The notes beneath the pieces were generated by a model. That model had not been told where the DNA came from. It saw only the letters and a list, made by a program, of their open reading frames with translations, and searched no databases. From the NCBI GenBank assembly GCA_025774425.1, contig JALGWA010000237.1, forward strand, positions 1 through 5,542: a stretch of DNA of 5,542 nucleotides, in the 5' to 3' direction. The DNA comes from a bacterium (lineage in GTDB: Bacteria > Arandabacterota > Arandabacteria > Arandabacterales > JALGWA01). Positions 1-4,354 of this stretch are shown here, in pieces (position 1 is the stretch's first letter; each line of letters begins with the position of its first letter). A program made the translations under genes and the position numbers.

Positions 1-1281
1 CAGCTCGCGCGCGGATGTCATGACCTGCCTGTAGCGGCCGTCGATGATGTAGCGGTCGATGTCGACGTCGACGAACTCGTAGTAGAGCCGGATCTCCTGG
101 AACTGTTTGTACACCGCGTCCAAGGCGCGCCAGTCCCACAGCCGGATATTTGCGAAGAGATCCGGATTCTCCAGCACCATCTCCGGGGTGAACTCGGAGG
201 AGGCTGCGAACTCCCTTGCCTCCATCCTGTCGAGTCCGAAGGCGTGGCGCGTGAACTCGATGTTGTTCGCGATGTAAGGTTGTTCGTAGGTGATCTCGTT
301 GGGCTCGACCCTGAGCCACTGGTAGAGGCCCGGCACGACTGCGAGCGCCGCCAGCCAAACGAGAAGCATGACGCCCACGGCTGAGGCCAGCGTGGCCACG
401 TGGAGGAGCTCGACCTGCCTGAGCCGCGGCGCCACGGCACGCTGGAACAGGCGGCGCAGCGCCGGCACGATGAGCATGACGCCGAGAAGCGCCGTGAGCA
501 CCACCACGACATTGAACATCGGGAGGCGTATGTGGACGTCCGTCCAGCCGGGCCCGCTCACGGCCCCCCATGTCGAATAGAGGAGGTGGAACCGCCTGAG
601 ATAGCGGCCGGCCGCGAGGACGAGAATGAAGATGCCCGCATTGAAGTAGAGAGGCTGGAAAATGACCGCCCGGAGCTCCTCGCGCCGCTTCCGCATCTCG
701 AGATCCCCGCCGCCGGTCATCAAGAACTCGATGGCGAGGTCCTTGTAGCGAAGTGCGACGGACACGGCCGCCGCGGCTACCGCGAAGAAAGAGAGAAGCC
801 CGACGAGAACGAGAACGCTGTCGTAGAACGGCAGTCTGAACAGGTAGAAACCCGTGTCCTTGGCGAGCACGGGCTCGAGAAGCGGCGTCTCGACGGCGCG
901 CCAGAACTTGAGCATCACCTCCCAGTTGTTGACGCCCCAGATCGCTCCCGTCAACGCGCCCAGGCCGCGGGCGATGCGCCTGATGCGCCGATGTTCGGCG
1001 GGAACGGGAAGCGTGAGGAGAAACATCAGCAGGTACCCGAAGGCCGCACCGACCAAGGCGAGTTCAACCTTGGCGACGACCACCGTCCAGAAGCGCCGGG
1101 TGTAGCCGAGCGCCTGGAACCACAGCATCTCGCCCCAGAAGCCCATCAGCCAGAAGAAGAATACGGTGCCGACGAGCAGGAGGGCGCCCGCCGTGGTCCT
1201 GCCGCGGGCGCGCCTGGCGCCGCCCGTCACCATCAGGTACCCGGAAAGAGCAACAAGCACGAGAATCATGGCTACATACAT
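1..1281 (-). CDS. UPF0182 family multi-pass membrane protein, N-terminal part (C-terminus beyond left edge)
   Basis: The frame is open for 427 codons from ATG at 1281 to the left edge with no stop. Reading it gives hydrophobic segments at about residues 3-18, 30-49, 68-91, 157-182, 211-226, 255-276 and 296-316, then a soluble stretch. Family hallmarks visible: LWFQALGYTRRFW near 53-65, DTGFYLFRLPFYD near 142-154, WTDVHIRLP near 246-254, EITYEQPYIANNIEFTR at 329-345 and IRLYYEFVDVDIDRY near 394-408. These match UPF0182/COG1615 (PF03699), proteins of roughly 900-1000 residues with an N-terminal membrane part and a large extracytoplasmic part; function is not established. The start is chosen by a GAGGTG ribosome binding site 7 nt upstream (complement of 1289-1294); an in-frame ATG at 1269 is a weaker alternative. 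The ORFs on the opposite strand here are shadows. About half of the gene is missing. Confidence 0.93.
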   Translation of the reverse strand, partial: MYVAMILVLVALSGYLMVTGGARRARGRTTAGALLLVGTVFFFWLMGFWGEMLWFQALGYTRRFWTVVVAKVELALVGAAFGYLLMFLLTLPVPAEHRRIRRIARGLGALTGAIWGVNNWEVMLKFWRAVETPLLEPVLAKDTGFYLFRLPFYDSVLVLVGLLSFFAVAAAAVSVALRYKDLAIEFLMTGGGDLEMRKRREELRAVIFQPLYFNAGIFILVLAAGRYLRRFHLLYSTWGAVSGPGWTDVHIRLPMFNVVVVLTALLGVMLIVPALRRLFQRAVAPRLRQVELLHVATLASAVGVMLLVWLAALAVVPGLYQWLRVEPNEITYEQPYIANNIEFTRHAFGLDRMEAREFAASSEFTPEMVLENPDLFANIRLWDWRALDAVYKQFQEIRLYYEFVDVDIDRYIIDGRYRQVMTSAREL

Positions 1282-1286
1282 GTCCG

Positions 1287-1294
1287 TTCACCTC
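1287..1294 (-). promoter_or_regulatory. Ribosome binding site of the UPF0182 gene
   Basis: Minus-strand GAGGTGAA lies 5-7 nt upstream of the ATG at 1281 and decides that start over the in-frame ATG at 1269. Only four bases (1295-1298) separate it from the end of repeat copy A, so the native promoter is not directly next to the gene. Confidence 0.75.
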
Positions 1295-1298
1295 GTTG

Positions 1299-1329
1299 TG
1301 GGGTCAGAGCTCAAAATGCACAATCGGCG
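1299..1329 (+). repeat. Copy A of a 31-bp inverted repeat (REP/IS200-like end)
   Basis: The first 25 bases, starting TGGGGTCAGAGCTCAAAA and ending TGCACAA, are identical to the reverse complement of 3936-3960. Six more bases extend the match with two transitions (29/31). The TGGGG end points outward and the CACAA end inward. Just inside lies a GC-rich inverted repeat (GCCGCC 1338-1343 with GGCGGC 1359-1364), the same layout as copy B. A conserved end plus neighbouring hairpin is what REP sequences and non-autonomous IS200/IS605-type element ends look like; the motif resembles ends I associate with Y1-transposase-linked repeats, but this is from memory and no transposase is present here. Confidence 0.85.
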
Positions 1330-1912
1330 TTCAGCCCGCCGCCCGCAAACCGTCTTCAGGCGGCAAGCGAGCCTGGGCCCGGGAGTAGGTCATGCCTCCG
1401 CCATGACTACGCCGGCCGACCCCGGCTTATTCGGCGCACCCGTGCAGCCCGCAGCCTCTGTTCACCCGACGCGCCGCATCTCCACCTATATCACACCCAC
1501 CCCGCGGCACAAAGGTCTAAACGGGGGCGGGAGTCGGCCGCAAACCGGGCCCGCCTGCCCGGGTAAGGTCATTAATGTCGTAACATTTCGGCGGGCACGG
1601 GGTCTAAAGGATAGAACATGGTGAAGGGGGGTGCTGGGGGTTGGGACACAGTCCAGGGACTCCGCATCGCGTGGCCGGGCAGGGCCTGATGATCGCGGAG
1701 CCCGTTTCGGAAAGCAACATCAAGGAGGTCACAACAGAACTCGTACGTGACAATGCAAGCTTTCTCGGGGTTTCACCCCAGTTCCCCCTCCATGTCCTCG
1801 GCGCCCGGCGCAATGACCACAGGCGGATGCTCGCGCACCTGGATCCCGGCGTCAGGCGGGCGAACCCGCCAGGCCTGCCGGCCCGGGCAGCCGCCGAGGC
1901 CGGCGATCATAC
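1330..1912. other. Gene-poor, hairpin-rich intergenic region
   Basis: No ORF here has a convincing ribosome binding site, codon pattern or recognisable protein. Short perfect inverted repeats are frequent: GCCGCC/GGCGGC (1338-1364), GTCATG/CATGAC (1389-1407), CCGGGC/GCCCGG (1545-1562), AATGT/ACATT (1574-1587), GGGGT/ACCCC in the 1767-1779 area and the two hairpins at 1855-1904. A weak minus-strand promoter candidate (TTGTGC at 1507-1512, 16 bp, TATAGG at 1485-1490) could serve the UPF0182 gene with a ~200-nt leader. A stretch around 1640-1680 (GTTGGGACACAGTCCAGG) has self-complementary, REP-like character but occurs once. The region may contain remains of mobile elements. Confidence 0.5.
1855..1904 (-). 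terminator. Possible hairpin terminator after the nitrilase gene
   Basis: Two perfect hairpins lie directly downstream of the nitrilase stop codon. On the minus strand the first met is GCCGGCC/GGCCGGC (1877-1883 with 1898-1904, 14-nt loop), then GGCGGG-TTCG-CCCGCC (1855-1870, tetraloop). Neither is followed by a U-tract, so this is not a classical intrinsic terminator; it could act with Rho, protect the 3' end, or be a REP-like element. Confidence 0.35.
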
Positions 1913-2719
1913 TCATTCGCACAGCTTCCGGTAGAACTCGGGCCTGCGGTCCGCAAGCACATCGTTGGTCGACGTCACCATCTTGTCGTCGGCATCCGCC
2001 GGATCGATCTCGGCGACCTGGAGCATCTCTTCTTCGCGACCGGCGCGCGCCAGGATGTCACCGTTCGGCGCCACGATCTCGCTCATGCCGACGAACTCGA
2101 GTTCGATGTCGCCCGTCCGCTCCATCCCCACCCTGTTGGCGAGCACCGCGAAGACATGGTTCTCTATGCAGCGGGTCACCATCGCGGCGGGGCAGTACGG
2201 CAGCACGAGGTTGGATGGAGCACAGAGTATCTGCGCTCCCTCAAGCGCGAGTACACGCGCGACCTCGGGGAATATCCAGTCGAAGCATATCATCAGCCCC
2301 ACACGGGCGCCCTTGACGTCGATCACCGGAAACGGTGTATCGCCGGCTGCGAACATGGCCTTCTCGCGATCGAAAAGGTGCACCTTCCGGTAGGTGCCCA
2401 GCACCTCGCCTCCCGAGACGGCGTAGCATGTGTTGAAGATGTCGTCCCCGGCGCGCTCCGCGACCGTGCCCACGAGGGCCGTGTTGAACTCCTTCGACAG
2501 ATCCTTGAGCGCGCTGACAGTCGGCCCGTCGGGCGTCTCGGCGAGCCGGACGAGCTCGTCCCGCGACTCGAACAGATAGCCCGTGGCGAAGAGCTCCGGC
2601 AGAACGATGATGTCGGCCTTGGTCCCCTCCAGGAACCCGCGGATCTTCTCGATGTTCTTGGTCTTGTCGTCTTCGCCAAGCGCGAACTTGGGAAAGAATT
2701 GCAGGAACCCGACTCTCAT
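1913..2719 (-). CDS. Carbon-nitrogen hydrolase (nitrilase superfamily), PaNit-like
   Basis: The 268-residue product is a complete single-domain nitrilase-superfamily enzyme (normal length about 260-280). The catalytic triad is visible: Glu42 in VLPELFATGY, Lys112 in YRKVHLFDRE and Cys145 in MICFDWIFPE, with the auxiliary Glu119. Other supporting features are NTCYAV near 96-101, the segment CAPSNLVLPYCPAAMVTR at 166-183 and the C-terminal NDVLADRRPEFY. Overall pattern, including the PELF-TGY-FESR start and the ND-DRR-EYY-like tail, recalls the hyperthermophilic Pyrococcus nitrilase, which acts on small aliphatic nitriles. The true substrate here (nitrile, omega-amide or carbamoyl-amine) cannot be read from sequence. 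It should be a cytosolic thiol hydrolase; there is no signal peptide. The start is supported by GGAGGG at 2726-2731, 6 nt upstream. It is monocistronic: 631 bp from UPF0182 and divergent from the next gene. Confidence 0.95.
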   Translation of the reverse strand: MRVGFLQFFPKFALGEDDKTKNIEKIRGFLEGTKADIIVLPELFATGYLFESRDELVRLAETPDGPTVSALKDLSKEFNTALVGTVAERAGDDIFNTCYAVSGGEVLGTYRKVHLFDREKAMFAAGDTPFPVIDVKGARVGLMICFDWIFPEVARVLALEGAQILCAPSNLVLPYCPAAMVTRCIENHVFAVLANRVGMERTGDIELEFVGMSEIVAPNGDILARAGREEEMLQVAEIDPADADDKMVTSTNDVLADRRPEFYRKLCE

Positions 2720-2725
2720 GTGCTT

Positions 2726-2731
2726 CCCTCC
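2726..2731 (-). promoter_or_regulatory. Ribosome binding site of the nitrilase gene
   Basis: Minus-strand GGAGGG, 6 nt before the ATG at 2719. It fixes the start and excludes longer readings in this frame. Confidence 0.75.
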
Positions 2732-3093
2732 GATCGACCGGCGAGGGCGCCCCGACGCTGTCCGCGCCCATTACCCACGGGCCGCCGCTGGGGATTTCGG
2801 CCCGCGATTTGCGGAGAATCCCGCACCTGCCGGCGCACTCCCGAGCCCGCCCGGGAAGGCGCCGGACTCAACTCATAACATATCTTCATACAAACAAACA
2901 AGTTCTAAGATTCGCCGGGGCCGGGGGCGATTCCGACCGCATGGCACGCCAAGTGCTTCATGTACCGGGTGACGATGGGTCACGTAAGCCTCCTTACTGG
3001 CACTGGCAGTAAAGCTCGGGGCTCGCACTAAGCCCCACGCGAAGGCGCTCCCACTGGAACAAGGAGCGGGCCCCGGGCTCCCTCGCCGGGATT
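2732..3093. promoter_or_regulatory. Divergent intergenic region with AT-rich island and hairpins
   Basis: This stretch separates the nitrilase (leftward) and the unknown gene (rightward) and holds no supported ORF. A markedly AT-rich island at about 2870-2915, containing CAAACAAACAA, stands out from GC-rich flanks and is the likeliest place for one or both promoters; hexamers in it are weak (for example TTCATA, 15 bp, TAAGAT on the plus strand). The nitrilase side has a perfect inverted repeat CGGGCCG/CGGCCCG (2778-2784 with 2798-2804) in the presumed leader. The other side has three successive hairpins listed separately. Confidence 0.4.
2994..3081 (+). other. Three consecutive hairpins upstream of the unknown gene
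   Basis: Three perfect inverted repeats lie within 88 nt: TTACTG/CAGTAA (2994-3012, 7-nt spacer), GGGGCT/AGCCCC (3018-3036, 7-nt spacer) and GGAGC/GCTCC (3063-3081, 9-nt spacer). They end 13 nt before the AGGGGA ribosome binding site. If transcribed they would form a structured 5' leader; the first could equally be a DNA operator. No known riboswitch consensus was recognised. Confidence 0.4.
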
Positions 3094-3099
3094 AGGGGA
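3094..3099 (+). promoter_or_regulatory. Ribosome binding site of the unknown gene
   Basis: AGGGGA, 8 nt before the ATG at 3108. It supports the plus strand as the coding strand here against a long antisense reading frame at 2994-3485. Confidence 0.65.
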
Positions 3100-3107
3100 A
3101 AACAGAA

Positions 3108-3743
3108 ATGAAACAGAATGACCCGGTTTTCACCAAAGATGACAAGATCAGCGCTCCCGTCGGGTTGACGCTGAATTGCCTCCTGCTGACGCGCTTCGGC
3201 GACGAGAAGACGGCCACACGGGAGGCCTTCAAGGACGAGGTGGACATATATATTTCCAGTCTCATGGCGGCATTCGCCGACCCGGCCCGCGTGGGACATC
3301 TCAAGCCCTACCTCATGGAACCGGATCTCGACATCTTCCGGCGCCTGGAGAAGGCTTCCGACGCCAGGGTTAAGTACATCGTCTACAGGACGCAGGATGA
3401 CGCCCTGGTGACCGCGGTCGCCTTCTTCGGGGACGGAGACGCCGACACGCGCTCCAAGAACCCGGAATACACAAACGGCAAACAAGGTCAGATGGGGAGG
3501 GGAGACACTTACCTCAGGTTTGCATTCACATACACCGATGTGGTGGCGGACGTCAAAGCGGCGATGGGCGGAGTGTTGAAGCAGCTCTCGACGGGTTTCG
3601 ACAAGTACATAACCATCGTCACGTATCTTCTCGGCGAGCCCTATAACCTCAGCAAGCGCTTCGAAGATGCCGAGATCTACGTACTCGATAGCTCGACGAG
3701 TTCCTGGATGCCTACCTCAAGCTCAAGGGCGCCTCGGACATGA
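3108..3743 (+). CDS. Hypothetical protein of unknown family, C-terminus altered by apparent frameshift
   Basis: I do not recognise this protein. It is a soluble, charged, alpha/beta-looking sequence without signal peptide or membrane segment and with a single Cys (LTLNCLLL). Landmarks are VGLTLNCLLLTRFGDEK (about 18-34), DEVDIYISSLMAAF (43-56), VKYIVYRTQDDALVTAVAFFGDGDAD (88-113) and GDTYLRFAFTYTDVVADVKAAM (about 131-152). GC-rich third positions and the AGGGGA site before ATG 3108 support the call. As written it yields 211 residues, but the last 17 (after VLD at codon 194) are Ser/Thr/Arg-rich and unlike the rest. A coherent continuation exists in another frame from 3692 to the TAG at 3833-3835. 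Restoring one base near 3690 (GATA to GATAA, giving Asp-Lys-Leu-Asp-Glu) would produce about 242 residues. It is flanked by the nitrilase (divergent) and the 6S-like RNA (convergent), which give no functional clue. Confidence 0.82.
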   Translation: MKQNDPVFTKDDKISAPVGLTLNCLLLTRFGDEKTATREAFKDEVDIYISSLMAAFADPARVGHLKPYLMEPDLDIFRRLEKASDARVKYIVYRTQDDALVTAVAFFGDGDADTRSKNPEYTNGKQGQMGRGDTYLRFAFTYTDVVADVKAAMGGVLKQLSTGFDKYITIVTYLLGEPYNLSKRFEDAEIYVLDSSTSSWMPTSSSRAPRT

Positions 3744-3835
3744 GGCCTGGGTACGAGGACCTCAAGCACCGCGTCAATCTCCTGGCCGCCGAACTCCGGA
3801 AACTCGATCCCTCTTTCACCTACGATCCGATTTAG
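3692..3835 (+). pseudogene. Displaced C-terminal segment of the unknown gene
   Basis: Read from CTC at 3692 this frame encodes LDEFLDAYLKLKGASD, then an RPGYEDLKHRVNLLAAELRK helix and ends SFTYDPI before TAG. It has amphipathic, coiled-coil-like heptad character and strong GC third positions, unlike the Ser-rich tail of the upstream frame that overlaps it. It has no start or ribosome binding site of its own, and TAG at 3689-3691 closes its frame just upstream, so the junction must be at 3690-3692. No slippery heptamer is visible, so a one-base deletion (mutation or assembly error) is likelier than programmed frameshifting. Confidence 0.78.
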
Positions 3836-3842
3836 GTCGTTC

Positions 3843-3858
3843 CCGGCGCTCCCGCCGG
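3843..3858 (+). terminator. Hairpin just after the unknown gene
   Basis: CCGGCG-CTCC-CGCCGG is a perfect 6-bp stem with a tetraloop, 8 nt after the TAG at 3833-3835. No U-tract follows, so termination is only possible. Its placement fits 3835, not 3743, as the natural gene end. Confidence 0.35.
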
Positions 3859-3881
3859 CCGGTGTGAAACCCTTCGTGGTC

Positions 3882-3903
3882 GCGCAGCGATGCGCGGCTG
3901 CGC
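3882..3903. repeat. GC-rich hairpin associated with repeat copy B
   Basis: GCGCAGC (3882-3888) pairs with GCTGCGC (3897-3903) around an 8-nt loop. It lies 26 bp inside copy B, matching the hairpin that sits 8 bp inside copy A, so conserved end plus inner hairpin is shared although the hairpin sequences differ. Confidence 0.4.
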
Positions 3904-3929
3904 CCTCCCGGCACCTGTCCGGACTGCGC

Positions 3930-3960
3930 CGTCGGTTGTGCATTTTGAGCTCTGACCCCA
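3930..3960 (-). repeat. Copy B of the 31-bp inverted repeat
   Basis: Reverse complement of copy A at 1299-1329: 25 outer bases identical, 29 of 31 overall. In its own orientation it reads TGGGGTCAGAGCTC and onward, pointing into the interval toward copy A. Its outer T at 3960 is also the last U of the 6S-like RNA terminator tract, so the element abuts that gene exactly. No target-site duplication is visible when the outer flanks of A and B are compared, as expected for IS200/IS605 or REP-type insertion. Confidence 0.85.
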
Positions 3961-3963
3961 AAA

Positions 3964-4155
3964 GAAAAATCCCCGTCATGGCCGTGTGCCCAGGTTATTC
4001 CAAATCCCGGAATAGTCCAGGTGGGTGCCGTCACATGAACCTCATGCTCCCGGCCGAGGCCGGGCGCGCAATCACCTCATGGATTTCGGCTCCCTTTAAA
4101 GTGCTGTTGGCTCAGAATAAGCTGGAGCATCCTCGCGCACCGACAGGGATTTTTT
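3964..4155 (-). ncRNA. ssrS: 6S RNA (candidate)
   Basis: A minus-strand RNA of about 190 nt is closed by a 13-bp helix: AAAAATCCCTGTC (4154-4142) with GACGGGGATTTTT (3977-3965), one G-U pair. The next helix is CCAG/CTGG plus TTATTC/GAATAA. The 5' strand then carries CTGAGCC at RNA positions 40-46; Escherichia coli 6S has CCAGUCCCCUGAGCC with CUGAGCC at 35-41. A wide asymmetric bubble follows, with AAATCC/GGATTT as its far side, a 3'-strand hairpin TATTCC/GGAATA (3996-4014), and an apical stem CCCGGC-CTCG-GCCGGG. Length (184 nt in E. coli), long rod shape, central bubble with 3'-side hairpin and U-rich end (ATTTTTCTTTT) all fit 6S RNA, which binds sigma-70 RNA polymerase as an open-promoter mimic. 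The upstream promoter implies a precursor starting near 4186 with a ~30-nt leader. SRP RNA, tmRNA and RNase P signatures are absent. Identification is by motif and fold, without a covariance search. Confidence 0.75.
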
Positions 4156-4192
4156 GACTGTCTTTCGCTATTCGATTGTCACATCCACCGCA

Positions 4193-4222
4193 ATTATACC
4201 AGCCGTCCGGACCGGGTGTCAA
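4193..4222 (-). promoter_or_regulatory. Strong sigma-70 promoter for the 6S-like RNA
   Basis: On the minus strand TTGACA (4217-4222) and TATAAT (4193-4198) are both perfect consensus, spaced 18 bp, and TGG before the -10 makes it an extended -10. Transcription should start near 4186 and run leftward into the 6S-like RNA; there is no ORF with a ribosome binding site in the first 200 nt. It is by far the best promoter in the window, as expected for an abundant RNA. Confidence 0.82.
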
Positions 4223-4285
4223 GAAGACATGGACTCGAGGTTCGCCGGATGTAGCGAACAGAGAGGCGAAATGTCAAGCACAAAG

Positions 4286-4311
4286 TGAAAACGGACGGGG
4301 CGCTTCCGTCC
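4286..4311 (-). terminator. Intrinsic terminator of the VIT/VWA gene
   Basis: On the minus strand GGACGG (4306-4311), a 7-nt loop and CCGTCC (4293-4298) form a stem followed by GTTTTC. It begins about 44 nt after the stop codon at 4355-4357 and lies upstream of the 6S promoter, insulating the RNA gene from read-through. The U-tract is short. Confidence 0.55.
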
Positions 4312-4354
4312 CCACGCGGCACCGCCCGGAACCCACAGAGCCCCGTGTCCGGCC

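Noticed and set aside
400..1566. 388-codon plus-strand reading frame
   Set aside because: It is antisense to UPF0182, whose frame shows clear family motifs; the translation is Arg/Glu/His-rich low complexity without a ribosome binding site, typical of a shadow in GC-rich DNA.
1641..1934. 97-codon plus-strand frame with a locally protein-like stretch (IKEVTTELVRDNASFLG)
   Set aside because: No ribosome binding site, runs into the nitrilase 3' end, passes through strong hairpins and matches nothing I recognise; at most a decayed fragment.
2156..2878. 240-codon plus-strand reading frame
   Set aside because: Antisense to the nitrilase, which has a full catalytic triad and ribosome binding site.
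2994..3485. 163-codon minus-strand reading frame that looks moderately protein-like
   Set aside because: Antisense to the 3108 gene; the plus strand has the AGGGGA site, better third-position GC and a continuation after the frameshift.
3686..3694. Programmed -1 ribosomal frameshift
   Set aside because: No X XXY YYZ slippery heptamer and no clear stimulatory structure at the junction; a one-base deletion explains the data more simply.
3964..4155. SRP RNA, tmRNA or RNase P RNA at this locus
   Set aside because: The SRP apical GGAAGGAAGCA-type motif, the tmRNA T-arm-like 3' end and RNase P ACAGRRA-type motifs are absent, while length and CTGAGCC position fit 6S.
3864..4157. 97-codon plus-strand reading frame over the 6S-like region
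   Set aside because: It crosses repeat copy B and the structured RNA, has no ribosome binding site, and the promoter evidence is on the other strand.
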